Assembly (NCBI GenBank): GCA_020152595.1
Contig: JAIGNY010001834.1
Coordinates: 1,083,501-1,147,500 of the forward strand
Length of the DNA stretch: 64,000 bases
Direction of reading: 5' to 3'
From: Chiridota heheva
Lineage: Eukaryota; Echinodermata; Holothuroidea; Apodida; Chiridotidae
Shown: piece after piece, positions 1 through 11,637 of the stretch
Numbering within the stretch: the stretch's first letter is position 1
Layout: each line of letters opens with the position of its first letter
Notes under the pieces: generated by a model
Told to the model about the DNA's origin: nothing
Databases searched by the model: none
The model's input: the letters and a program-made list of their open reading frames with translations, nothing else
Made by a program: the position numbers and the translations under genes

Positions 1-480
1 TATATCTGTATACAGATGGATAAATTCTTCAGCTTACATATACTATCAAGGACAATTTGGATTTAAGTCATCTTTTATTGGGCCAGAAACAACCTTTACC
101 AAAGAGTTTTAATGATATGATTTTACACAGTACCAGAGTTTCTAATACATGTAGATCTTCTGCATTAGAAAAAAAGAACAGACATATTTCAAAATTTGCC
201 TCTCATTTTATTTAGGCATACTCATTACTGAAACAATTTACTTTTTAACACTTGTTGCACAATTACAATAAACTATTGTGAACAATTTGTGGGCCAGAAG
301 CCCCTCACTGAAATGGAGAAAGTACCATTACGTTGGTTGCCAGGGACATGATTTCAGCAACTTAGAGGTGGTATAATTGGATTTTATAGACAGAAGTTTA
401 GGGCATTAATATGCAATTTGTGGACTTCAATTTATAATTTACTCAAAAATAAATAAATGAATAGATAAATAAACCAGACA
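1..480. other. AT-rich sequence, nothing recognised
   Basis: No credible coding frame, RNA gene or repeat boundary was seen. Confidence 0.5.
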
Positions 481-484
481 TCAC

Positions 485-1495
485 AAAAGATACAAATCCC
501 TCACCGCTAATATCATGCTTTCCAACCTCTGTCACACGGCCTTTGCACCCTCTGTTCCACATGCCATACCATGCTACTTCCCTCCCTGCAGGAAATCATA
601 CATGAAAATCCAGATGCCATTCCACTAAATAAAATGACTCATATGAGTGTCATCACACCTGCAATCAAGATGACATCCCACCATATGACTTGCCACCCTG
701 TCCCATGCCACCCTGTCCCACATGCTATCCATCCCTGTACCACGTGCCATCCCACCCTGTCCCCATGCCATCCCTTTTCTACCAAGTGCCATCCCACCCA
801 AATAAACCAACTAATCATTCCAACCTTCACTATAATACAACCCTCACTTACTCCATTGCAGCATAGCTCCCTCATAACTTAAATCTGACACTCCCAATCG
901 AAAGATGCTCAACTTTTATAAACCAGACAGTGCTGATCTATCTACCAAATCATAGGAGAAATACAGCTCCCCCTCCTCCATAAATTAAATCTGACACTCC
1001 CAATAAAAACATGCTCAACTTTTTTTTTCCCTTATAAATCAGACACACTGTAGGGCAGATCTATCTACCAAATCAGAATGAAAATTCATTGTAGATTAAC
1101 TTGGAAGTTTATCAAAAGTCTATTATGCTTCCACTCTATTCAAGCAAAGACTTTTTTTCTCTATTCATTCCCAAGACACTTAATTATAAATTCCATTCAC
1201 ATGTCAGCTCTATAATTCAACTTCTTTTTCATCCAAGGACAAATATTTCACTTGCTATTCAAGTCAGGAATGCATTTGTTCCAAGTGCTTTCAAAGCAAA
1301 CCTTTCCTTTATATAAATTTACTTTCATAAAAATAGTTGGAATTCCTTTTTGAGGGTTAAAATCTTTTGTTCCCCAGTAGCTGAACAATGCATGCGGTCG
1401 GACAGACAATGGATGTGGATGGACAGACGGACGGTCGAACGGTAAAGATGCTACATCCCATCTTCACCACTTCGTTGCCGAGGGGATAATAACAA
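485..1495 (+). repeat. Dispersed repeat with internal CCATCCCACC-type minisatellite, copy 1
   Basis: Sequence around 500-880 and 1200-1490 reappears, reverse-complemented, at about 30385-31090. Shared blocks include the segment around CAGGAAATCATACATGAAAA, the pyrimidine-rich ATTCAACTT block, CATAAAAATAGTTGG, and GGACAATGGATGTGGA. Between the shared blocks lies a degenerate 10-20-bp repeat rich in CATGCCACCCTGTCCC (about 640-790). Partial duplication of CTGACACTCCCAAT (885 and 990) adds length here. No transposase or RT is visible, so the class is unknown. Confidence 0.6.
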
Positions 1496-1794
1496 TTAAT
1501 GTATACATGAATGAATACTGTAAGTTCTCCTTTATCATTCAAGATCTTACCCTCCTGTCAGGAACAGACATATAGTAGACACTGTTGCAACAATGGAGAG
1601 AATGGGGAGTGCCTCCATGTTGTGAGAGATGATCATGCAATCCTATCTGTCTATGTCAGTTTATCACAGAAAGCTGTTGTTACCAAGCCCTGTTTGCTGA
1701 TTAACACCTGAAAAACAAACATGAAGAGGAATTTTTACATTTGTATGGGAGAAAAAGTAGACTGAGATGTCCCTTGATACATTTGGATCTCGAG

Positions 1795-2185
1795 AATTAG
1801 TTTGTTTGTTTGATGAGAGTTTAACGACACCACAACAGCAAGGGTCAAATTGTGCCTGAGAGGTTAGATCATTCCAGAGGTAGGAAGAAGAGTAAACAGG
1901 GGGAGATTGAGAGAAACACGAGAACTAAAAGCCAGAAAGCTGGGATCGAGAGAGGAGGTGTATGGGTGGAAAAATAATGTAGAGAGAGAAGGGGTGGGAA
2001 AGGAGGACTAAATATGCTTGTGGAGGGAAGCATGATAAAGGAAGGAGATACAAATTTTTTGAAGAGCTCGGCTACTGAGTTGTGGGCAACGAGGGAAACT
2101 CTAGGAAGGTTGTACAGGGGACAAGCAAGGAGAATGTGATGGACTGTGAGGATGCAATGGCAATTGTTGCAGAGGGGTAGGGGAG
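1795..2185 (-). pseudogene. Non-LTR retrotransposon 3' end (I-like), copy 1
   Basis: Reverse complement matches the element at 33745-34165. On the minus strand it reads a C-x2-C-x9-H-x4-C zinc-knuckle around LTVHHILLAC, typical of the pol C-terminus of RNase H-bearing LINEs. The 3' UTR ends in a TTTGTTTGTTTGATGAGAG-type tail (plus-strand view). It is 5'-truncated with a broken frame. Confidence 0.6.
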
Positions 2186-2239
2186 TCAGTAAAGAGGTAA
2201 GGATTTCATAATTACATATGCAACATCTTGGAAATATCT

Positions 2240-3180
2240 AATAATTTTTTATCTCAGATCAAACATATTGCAGCAAATGCATACCTCACCATTAAAAGTG
2301 AACGATGCTCTTCACATATACTGTATGATCATTTGTTTAGGAAAAATCATCATACCCACTTTAATTCAAGAGATACCACATATACAAATATTTTCATTGC
2401 TATACAAATAGGCTGATTATTATGCACACACAATTCCTCAATCATGCTCAACTGAATATTACCAATGCCCTCTACCACTGAACCAAATAGCAAGTTATTA
2501 TCTCAGGTTAAATATTTTGTATGCAAGTAAGTCTATTGTTATGCAAATAACCTACTTAATATGCACACTACACCCCACCATTACGTGTAAACAATGCTCT
2601 TCACATATATGATCATTTGTGTAAAACAAAAACCCCACTCCCACTTTAATTTAAGAGATATCATAGATACAAATGTTTTGATTGTTATTGCAAATAAGCT
2701 AATTATTATGCACACACAACCCCAAATCATGCTCATTTGAACAGTACCCATGTCCTCTACCCCTGTAACAAGTACCAAGTTATGATCTAAGGTTATATAT
2801 TTCATGCAAAAGTCTATTGTTATGCAAATAATCTAATTAATATGCACATTACACCTCACCATTAAGTGTAGACAATGCTCTTCACATATATAATCATTTG
2901 TGTAAAACAAAATCCCCACTTCCACTTTAATCTAAGAGATATCATAGATACAAATATTTTCATTGTTATGCAAATAAGCTAATTAGTATGCATACACAAC
3001 CCCAAATCATGCTCATTTAAACAGTACCCATGTCCTCTACCCCTGTAACAAGTACCAAGTTATCAAGGTTAAATATTTTATGCAAGTCTATTGTTATGCA
3101 AATAATCTAATTAATATGCACACTTCACCTCAACATAAAGTGTAGACAATGCTCTTCACATATATGATCATTTGTGTACA
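2240..3180. repeat. ~285-bp tandem repeat, about 3.3 copies
   Basis: The segment GCTAATTATTATGCACACAC recurs near 2411, 2697 and 2978, and CCAAATCATGCTCATT and TATGCAAATAATCTAATTAA recur at the same spacing. Each unit carries ATGCAAAT octamers next to TAATTA cores. Divergence between copies is modest and the first copy is the most diverged. No coding frame is preserved. Confidence 0.75.
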
Positions 3181-3419
3181 CAAAATCATGGCCATGGCCA
3201 TGGCCATGACCGCCGGAATCCAATTCATATTCCCAAATCACAATTCTTCCCCGAATCCTAATCCCAAATGGGAGTAACTGCAGAATCCAACGGACTTCTG
3301 AAGGTATAGCCCTTTCATGATCTCGATGGCAGTCATAATTGGTTTTGAGATGACAGGAGTTCTTTTTTTGGGATAAGAGCTTTAAAGTTTATTTCATGAT
3401 AGGAGGACCTGACGTGAGT

Positions 3420-5493
3420 TAGAATAGGAACTTGTCCTTTTTTTGCAAGTGTAGTCGTACTCATAGCACAGAGTAGGAACTTGCATGTCCTTTCTCTGCA
3501 GGCGTAGTCGTACTCATAGCACGGAGTAGAAACTTGCATGTCCTTTCTCTGCAGGCGTAGTCGTACTCATAGCACAGAGTAGGAACTTGCATGTCCTTTC
3601 TCTGCAGGCGTAGTCGTACTCATAGCACGGAGTAGAAACTTGCATGCCCTTTCTCTGCAGGCGTAGTCGTACTCATAGCACAGAGTAGAAACTTGCATGT
3701 CCTTTCTCTGCAGGCGTAGTCGTACTCATAGCACAGAGTAGGAACTTGCATGTCCTTTCTCTGCAGGCGTAGTCATACTCATAGCACAGAGTAGAAACTT
3801 GCATGTCCTTTCTCTGCAGGCGTAGTCGTACTCATAGCACAGAGTAGGAACTTGCATGTCCTTTCTCTGCAGGCGTAGTCGTACTCATAGCACAGAGTAG
3901 GAACTTGCATGTCCTTTCTCTGCAGGCGTAGTCGTACTCATAGCACGGAGTAGAAACTTGCATGCCCTTTCTCTGCAGGCGTAGTCGTACTCATAGCACA
4001 GAGTAGGAACTTGCATGCCCTTTCTCTGCAGGCGTAGTCGTACTCATAGCACAGAGTAGAAACTTGCATGTCCTTTCTCTGCAGGCGTAGTCGTACTCAT
4101 AGCACAGAGTAGGAACTTGCATGCCCTTTCTCTGCAGGCGTAGTCGACTCATAGCACAGAGTAGGAACTTGCATGTCCTTTCTCTGCAGGCGTAGTCGCA
4201 CTCATAGCACAGAGTAGGAACTTGCATGCCCTTTCTCTGCAGGCGTTAGTCGTGACTCATAGCACAGAGTAGAAACTTGCATGTCCTTTCTCTGCAGGCG
4301 TAGTCGTACTCATAGCACAGAGTAGGAACTTGCATGTCCTTTCTCTGCAGGCGTAGTCGTACTCATAGCACAGAGTAGAAACTTGCATGTCCTTTCTCTG
4401 CAGGCGAGTCGCACTCATAGCACAGAGTAGGAACTTGCATGTCCTTTCTCTGCAGGCGTAGTCGTACTCATAGCACAGAGTAGGAACTTGCATGCCCTTT
4501 CTCTGCAGGCGTAGTCGTACTCATAGCACAGAGTAGAAACTTGCATGCCCTTTCTCTGCAGGCGTAGTCGTACTCATAGCACAGAGTAGAAACTTGCATG
4601 TCCTTTCTCTGCAGGCGTAGTCGTACTCATAGCACAGAGTAGAAACTTGCATGTCCTTTCTCTGCAGGCGTAGTCGTACTCATAGCACAGAGTAGGAACT
4701 TGCATGTCCTTTCTCTGCAGGCGTAGTCGTACTCATAGCACAGAGTAGGAACTTGCATGTCCTTTTCTCTGCAGGCGTAGTCGCACTCATAGCACAGAGT
4801 AGAAACTTGCATGTCCTTTCTCTGCAGGCGTAGTCGTACTCATAGCACAGAGTAGGAACTTGCATGTCCTTTCTCTGCAGGCGTAGTCGCACTCATAGCA
4901 CAGAGTAGGAACTTGCATGTCCTTTCTCTGCAGGCGTAGTCGTACTCATAGCACAGAGTAGAAACTTGCATGTCCTTTCTCTGCAGGCGTAGTCGCACTC
5001 ATAGCACAGAGTAGGAACTTGCATGTCCTTTCTCTGCAGGCGTAGTCGCACTCATAGCACGGAGTAGAAACTTGCATGCCCTTTCTCTGCAGGCGTAGTC
5101 GCACTCATAGCACAGAGTAGGAACTTGCATGTCCTTTCTCTGCAGGCGTAGTCATACTCATAGCACAGAGTAGGAACTTGCATGTCCTTTCTCTGCAGGC
5201 GAGTCGCACTCATAGCACGGAGTAGAAACTTGCATGCCCTTTCTCTGCAGGCGTAGTCGTACTCATAGCACAGAGTAGGAACTTGCATGCCCTTTCTCTG
5301 CAGGCGTAGTCGTACTCATAGCACAGAGTAGGAACTTGCATGTCCTTTCTCTGCAGGCGTAGTCGTACTCATAGCACAGAGTAGGAACTTGCATGTCCTT
5401 TCTCTGCAGGCGTAGTCGTACTCATAGCACGGAGTAGAAACTTGCATGCCCTTTCTCTGCAGGCGTAGTCGTACTCATACAAGCACGGAGTAT
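3420..5493. repeat. 53-bp minisatellite, ~39 copies
   Basis: Each unit runs TCCTTTCTCTGCAGGCGTAG, then TCGTACTCATAGCACAGAGT, then AGGAACTTGCATG (53 bp). Variants (CGGAGTAGAAAC, CATGCCC) recur in patches. A few units have lost or gained 1-2 bp. The plus strand repeats TCCTTTCTCTGCAG|G, which looks like a 3' splice site, once per unit. Minus-strand frames here are repeat artefacts because 53 is not a multiple of three. Confidence 0.95.
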
Positions 5494-5512
5494 AGGCCTA
5501 GGCTAAATAAGG

Positions 5513-5948
5513 CACAGGTGTTCTTAACGTTATGACAACCTATATGCTTACTATAAAAAAAGGTAGGACTCTTTCTAACGCGACTATCAAACCGTATATG
5601 AAAAGCAGCACTTCAATTACGTCATCGCAACATTTCTTTAGTTTGCAGCAAATTGTTGGGCGGATAGACTGTCTTGACGGTAATTTGGTAGAAAATTCAT
5701 CGTTTGTAAATTTAATCGGGAAAAAACTAACAAATACCGTGGCTTATACACGAAGGGCTTCTCCAGTAAATGTGAGTAAAGTCAAAAAGTGTAATTAAGA
5801 TTCGTGAGTGGTCAAGAAAAAGGAATTTCTATATACGATTCGATGGTCGCGTTAGAAAGAGTCCTACCTTTCTTTATATATATATATATATATATATATA
5901 CTAGGCCTACTAAGCATATATGTTGCCATAACGTTAGGAACACCTGTG
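5513..5948. mobile_element. MITE with long terminal inverted repeats
   Basis: The left arm (5513-5602), starting CACAGGTGTTC, is matched in reverse complement by the right arm (5828-5948), ending GAACACCTGTG. Both arms share TAACGTTATG, ATATATGCTTA, GGTAGGACTCTTTCTAACGC and the GTATAT block. A TA microsatellite (about 5874-5901) interrupts the right arm. Outside the arms, imperfect CTAGGCTA also mirrors. The ~220-bp core has no transposase, and flanking target duplication is not convincing. Confidence 0.75.
5871..5901. repeat. (TA)n microsatellite
   Basis: About 14 TA dinucleotides inserted within the right arm of the MITE at 5513-5948. Confidence 0.95.
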
Positions 5949-5975
5949 AATCACGGGCCTAGCCTAGTACTATTT

Positions 5976-6950
5976 TGTTCATAAAGCCTAAAGGCAATAA
6001 ACAGGCACATTTTTGGTTAAAAAGCACAATTATGTCCTCAATATGTAATTCATAACCATACCCAGTACTAGTAGAAAGCAGTCCTAGCTTCTTTTCAGCG
6101 TTATTCAATCACTGCTTTTCTGCACAGTTGGAAGTCAGGCAGTGTACATGTAAGTCTTATTAAGAGCAGCGTATGGGTTTCGCGAAACAGTTGTGATGTG
6201 TCACGGTAGTACAAAACAAATTTAGTATATCACTCCGCTTCCACGTTGCATCCGTGGGCACGTCGTTTTTTAAAAGTTTGAAGGCGGAGTAGTGCCACAG
6301 TGACAGTACATGCAGTGGTTATTACTCAAAGGGTAATTGATATTTTTAGTAAAAAATCTCAACTTGTTTGTCGTTTTGTAACTTGTTAATATAATTGAGA
6401 TAAATGCCGAAGATGTAGTATACGGAAAAATTATCATAACAATTTTCAAAAATCAAGACATGTGAATGGCGGCCACTTTGAAGGCTCTCTAAGACATTGT
6501 GACTAGGCCTCCAGTCAAATGCAATTGGTGAACCATGATTTACAGATCTATAAGTCTAAATCTTTTCGATTTCAAGACCTATGATCTGTAAATTTTTTAA
6601 TTTCTATATATATTTTGGTATAATTTTTTTTTTTTCAACCAAATTTTGGATCAAAATATCTTAAATATTTGAAGCTGTAATTTAAAAAAAAAATTAAAAA
6701 AATGAGTGACTAGTAAATTTCGAACCAATACAAGTTTAAATAATTTTCCCGTAGGGGAAATCTACTAAATTAAACTTATACTACTGTGCTGCATGCTTTG
6801 AAAATACGACAGTTGGAAAGCGCCCCTCAGATCATGTGCCCTCCCCCATTCCAGATTCAAACATCTCCTGTCGCCCCCGGATAGGGCCAATCTAGAATAT
6901 CTGTCTCAATTTTTGGGAAATTTGAAAGGCTGTCAAATTTTACGTAAATT
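5976..6950. other. Unassigned AT-rich stretch
   Basis: Nothing coding is recognised. A small hairpin-forming inverted repeat (GATTTACAGATCTATAAGTC against GACCTATGATCTGTAAAT) lies at about 6537-6597. Confidence 0.4.
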
Positions 6951-6954
6951 TCCA

Positions 6955-7125
6955 TTCCGTTGCAGCAGTCAAGTTCATGTTAGTCAGGCCCCACCACGAG
7001 AGGGCAAACGTTATCTTGATATTCATATTAACCAGAAAATTGCTATATACTGTTGCGTGCTAGAACAGTTTTCGATTTTTAGGGACCCCTAAAAATACGC
7101 CCTCTTATTTCGGTCTAGTGCCCCT
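6955..7125 (-). mobile_element. Fragment of TTAA-type MITE family
   Basis: It shares ATTCATATTAACCA, TTGCGTGCTA and GGACCCCTAAAAATAC with the element at 39601-40368 and ends in the same CGGTNTAGTG terminus immediately before TTAA (7126-7129). Only one end is recognisable, so it is a remnant. Confidence 0.45.
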
Positions 7126-7134
7126 TTAAGTTGT

Positions 7135-8810
7135 CCAAAAGTTATCCCTACCTCTTGGTTATCTTCGACTTCCGGACATCCTGGAAGTCATGCGGTTTTA
7201 GAACCTAGATTTTGATAACAGAAAATTGTTTGTTGAACTCGTATGAAACCCATGCAGGGTGTCGGAAACTATGCGCTTTTGGAAATTTTGATAGCAAAAC
7301 ATTGTTTAGATTGTGAAGAGACCAAAAAGCCTACGTTTCTCGTTATTTTGATCTGTTGATAGCTGGTTTACCTGTGGTGGAATGGAAGGGGGCGCCCCGT
7401 GATGGAAGGGAGGGGGCTCCCACAATATTTTCAAAGTAATTATTTTTAAAGTTATTATTTTCAAAAGGAGGCCTTTTAACTATTCACCCGATGGGCAATA
7501 CATTTTGAAAAAAGTGGGGGTGGGGAAAGTGCTTCCCCAAATCCTGCCTATGCTCAAACCATATGTGTAGGAACCGAGTGAGGGGATACGTCCCCCCCCC
7601 CCTCCTTCCCACATACATCACACTGACAAAAGTGCTCCTTTTGAGAATAAAAAGTTCTCCAATCTGTCAATTACTGTTAAAAAGTGCCCTCACTTATTTC
7701 TGCCCCCTTTCTCCGAGCTCCTTCCGACGCCCCTGGGCGAAGCCCCCGGAAGCTTAGGGTTTTTTGTTTGGTGTGATTTTAGTATCAGCAAATCGTGTCA
7801 ATTCTACACTACAGAACAAAGTTACTTATATATTTTGGAAGGAGGCTTCAAATGTAGGAACCCATTGATTATAAAAATCTTTCTTTAGTTGGAATCCAGG
7901 AATAAGTGGATGATTTCCATGTTTTTGATGAAAGAATATAGCTTTGAAAGAAACATTTACATCAATTTCGTTTTGTAATGATACAAATTGTAGATTAAGT
8001 TGTGATTAGAAGGAATAACAATAATAATATATAATCGCTTTGAGCATGCATAGATTGTAGAAGAGCGCTATTTAAGAACTCAGTATAATTATATATATAT
8101 CCATGAGCGGTGGCGTAGAACCATTTTGAAAAGTGTGTGTAGGGGGAAGGGAGGGGGTGAAGGGTCTGGAAATAATAAGTTATTGCTGGCTCAGTTTTGC
8201 GGTACTGGGTGCAGTTAAGATACACGATTTTAGCATTTTTAGAGGCTTTTCATAATGATATATCCTAGCTGCAAATGACATAATTTGTGAAATCTTTAAG
8301 TGTCCCTTTATGATGAAAATTCTTAGCTTTTTCATGTTTGATTCTTATACCAACATGCTTTTTAATTCATTTGCGCTACATCATCCGGTTCACCGAGCTA
8401 AAGCTATTTCAGGGTTTTTAATTTTGCCAAATTTAACTCATGATTCTGTATAAGTTCATACGTTTGCTCAGTGAGTACCAAAGAAGGGCGTATTCGAAAT
8501 GACCCGAGCAAAAATCATACACACAAACACGCCAGCATTCAAACAAGTACAGAATCACACCAGAAATATCATGCTATAGAGGAAAATGCGTTTACAAGTA
8601 TCTACTAACGGCAATAACGAATTACATGCTACAAGTTAGGCAGAAGCTAGCTATCAACTTGCGAATATTCAAGTGTGACTATTCCTGATCACGGCATGCG
8701 CATGCTGACTGGTTGGATGACATTGAAGATTTACACTACAATGCCAAACAAGAAAGCAATCCATGCAGTTGCTGATCTCATCACCTTAAGCATACGGCAT
8801 AGTGGGGAAA
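7135..8810. other. Unassigned, with repeat debris
   Basis: Contains C- and G-rich runs (7375-7440, 7595-7605), a GGGCGAAGCCCCCGGAAGCT segment at about 7735-7755 that is also present in the hAT-like element at 60446-61276, and a TA microsatellite at 8085-8100. The 7500-7760 stretch resembles 10200-10400 (AAAAGTGCCCTC, GCCTATGCT/GCCTACGCT), suggesting a shared dispersed element. No gene was seen. Confidence 0.4.
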
Positions 8811-8819
8811 ATAGCTAAT

Positions 8820-9660
8820 AATAATAACTATGGGGGAAATGGTTAAAAAGGGTCCCTAGCTCGTTGACCTTTAAACTTTTGACCCTAGAGTTTACGAGAC
8901 ACAAGTCCATGTACCATGCGATACAAACATGCGATTGTACTTTCGAAATTCAAGTGGCACTTAGCAAATCAAGTACATATTTACTGCTAAAATCACACAT
9001 TGGACTATGATCCTTGACCCTAATCACTGAAACAACATCTGAAACTGTTCAGATTTATCGTACCCTACTGCACGACACCATTCATGCTCACGTCACACTT
9101 CCCATTCCATAACTGTAGGGGGAAATGGTGAAAAGTTGTCAATAGCTCAATGACCTTTTGTGACCCCAGAGTCTACCAGACACCAATTCATGTACCAAGG
9201 TATCATGGTACAACACAGGATTGGTAAAGGTTGTGTACTATTTGAGTTTAAAATGATGCAAAATTTTGCATAAAAACATTTATTTGACCTTTTGCCCATG
9301 AGCTTTGACATTTTGACCTCCAATTATTTGTAAGTTTTGTTAGAATGTTAAACCCTACCCACATATGCAATTTATAAAGATACCAAGTAATTTCTTCCAA
9401 AGATACAGCCATCACCTTAAACTTGTTTCATTTGACCTAGGCCTGTAATTTTTGTACCCTAAAATCTTAGAGACAAAAGTTTCGGACCAGGGGTACCTGT
9501 CCACAAATTTTGGTTTATGTGTGTATTACAGTTTTTGAGTTATAAGCGACACAAAATTAATTGTTGCATACGCACACATGCACACCCACACATACGCGCA
9601 CACGCACACACACACATGCACACACACAAACCCACAGACAGAAAAAAAAAATCACCAAAT
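8820..9660. repeat. Degenerate tandem/dispersed repeat ending in a CA microsatellite
   Basis: GGGGGAAATGGT, AGCTCNNTGACCTTT and CCAGAGTCTACNAGACACAA appear at about 8830-8900 and again at 9117-9190, about 290 bp apart. TTTGACCT-type phrases follow, then a (CA)n-rich tract at 9568-9645. The layout resembles a dispersed non-coding element with a microsatellite tail. The class is not recognised. Confidence 0.45.
9568..9645. repeat. CA-rich microsatellite
   Basis: Interrupted (CA)n with GCACACA variants, followed by an A run. Confidence 0.85.
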
Positions 9661-10559
9661 TTTGTCCCGTTCTAAAAACTTATGACCCATAAACCCTAAT
9701 ATGAGGTCCTCATATGAGCCCCACCAGCCCCCTTAATATGAAGTGTAGGAGGTACAGGCAGTTATTTTCCCATACAGCAAAGTGACTACTAATGATATGT
9801 ATGTGTGGGTGACGAGATAACAATCACCATGCGATATGCAAAGTGACAACGGAAGCACACACAGATGCAACGGCATCACAATATCAACTGAAAGTTATAC
9901 AGGCCGAACCTGGTAACTCTGGACGAGGAAATTAGGAATGAAATTAATAAGAGCTAGATATTGCCGCATAAGTATTTGACGGGATTTTCAAACTATATAA
10001 AGCAGACAAACTTAGAAACATAACCATTACAATAATTTTTAACAAAATTGCAAAAATAGACATTCAGCAAAGAGTAGAGGGTAGGGAAAATCCGCGGCTC
10101 AGTTCACCCTTGGCTACGTGCCTAGCTTCAGGTCAGTCACCCATTGACGAAGTGACACAAAATACCAAAATAGTCACTATACAAAAGTATAGGCCTACAA
10201 TTCATAAAAAGTTGGTGGTGGGTTGTGCCCTCTTTATCCCGCCTACGCTTACATCATATATGTAAGAACCGGAATAGGAAATGTGCACCATTTCGAAAAC
10301 TGAAAAAGTATCCCTTTTTGAAAAGTGCCCTTCAATTACTATCAAAAAAGTGCGCGCACTTGATTTTCTGCCCCTTGCCCGGAGAGGTTTCCGACACCCA
10401 TAAGTGGAGCCCAAAACTGAGAACAGAAATAAAAACAAACACTTAGGCCTAAACCAACATGAAATCGATATCATTTAATACAAATTTAACCACATAAAGG
10501 CACAATCGAGTGGAAGGCAGTGGACAAGCTGCCTCTGAGCGGATTTCACCCTCCCGTTT

Positions 10560-10925
10560 GCATACTTTCTGCCCGGTTGAAAAGTGAAATTGGTATATTT
10601 TAGTACAATTTCCCGAAAATTAGCCAAAATTTCCCCTTAAAAGTGACTAAAATTTCCCAAAAAACTGGTCAACATTTTCCGAAAACTGGCAAAAAATTTC
10701 TGAAAGCTGGCCAAAACTTGTTAAAATTTCCCGAAAATGAAGAAAAATTCCCGAAAATTTAGGAAATTTTCCGAAAAATAGAGAAATATTTATAAAATTG
10801 AAGGGTGTGTCCCGATTAGTAGCAACTTTTGATGAAAATTTAGTTTACCAGTGCAATTTGCACTGGTCACAGGGAAATTTTAATTTTTTTCCCCTAGAGA
10901 GGTGACCCTTCCTACGCCCCTGTAG
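10560..10925 (-). repeat. AT-rich degenerate array with hAT-like terminus
   Basis: Plus-strand view: repeated TTTCCCGAAAANTNGCCAAAA blocks of about 20-25 bp, then GAGAGGTGACCCTTCC and TACGCCCCTG. Reverse-complemented, the end reads CAGGGGCGTAGGAAGGG, a typical hAT-type terminal inverted repeat. The same design occurs at 47330-47745. Confidence 0.5.
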
Positions 10926-10929
10926 GGAG

Positions 10930-11571
10930 GAAAAGTGCCCAAATATTTTTCATTAACTTTAATTGCCTTCTCAATCAACAAAAATCTAGTGTTTTACATA
11001 TAATTATCTTTAGCATTTGTGCTATCAAAGCTTTGAAACTTCCAATATACTGTACAGTCAAATAAAATGTTTCCATCGGACTTTGGAAAACTTTGTGTGA
11101 AGCAAAAACAAATATATAACTTTATCTTGTATTATAAATCCTTTTGTACTTCTTTCAATGATTCAGTCCATTGGAAACAGATTTGGCCGTTTTTGTTTTT
11201 TTTGTTTTCTCCCCGATTTAAGTTGTCCATTTTTAATGAATATTTGGTCGGTAAACGTATAGCAGACTTGGCAACCTTGCCCCAATCCATGATACTGAGA
11301 TTATTACGCCAAAAGATGGCGTAGCCCTATATGGTATACATGAAGGATGGGTAAAGTTATTTGTTAGTACAAACTTGATAGTTTTCCCCCGAAATTAAGA
11401 TCACATGCCCCGCTTTTGGGTTTCAGCAATAAAAAATATCCATCTTGTCAGCATTTCAGATTCAATTTACTACCACTTTACAAAATTACATGTGTGCTAC
11501 CCCAACAATTTTGACCAGTCGATCAGATTTACTTAGTAAATTGAAGCAACTGACGGAATTTTACAAATGGT
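10930..11571 (+). other. TMEM241 upstream flank
   Basis: AT-rich. CAAAAGATGGCG at about 11310 is the only promoter-like motif noticed (YY1-like). No TATA box or CpG-rich stretch is obvious, and the transcription start cannot be placed from sequence alone. Confidence 0.3.
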
Positions 11572-11637
11572 ATGGCAGCATGGATGACTCTTGTGATTTA
11601 CTGTGTACTATATGTAACCACGAATGTAGTTAATAAG
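11572..11637 (+). CDS. TMEM241: TMEM241 exon 1 (start, residues 1-22)
   Basis: Encodes the initiator Met and one hydrophobic segment ending in NVVNK, equivalent to the TNK that precedes VLSV in vertebrate TMEM241. An in-frame TGA lies 21 bp upstream, so this ATG is the natural start. The donor is GTGAGC at 11638, phase 0. An AAGATGGCG (YY1-like) motif sits about 260 bp upstream, but no clear TATA box was seen. Confidence 0.8.

Noticed and set aside
3991-5288. Several 60-78-codon minus-strand frames (cysteine-rich CYEYDYACRERT type)
   Set aside because: They are fragments of the 53-bp minisatellite read in rotating frames.
3420-5493. CRISPR-like regular repeats
   Set aside because: Units are contiguous with no unique spacers, and the context is a eukaryotic genome with spliced genes.
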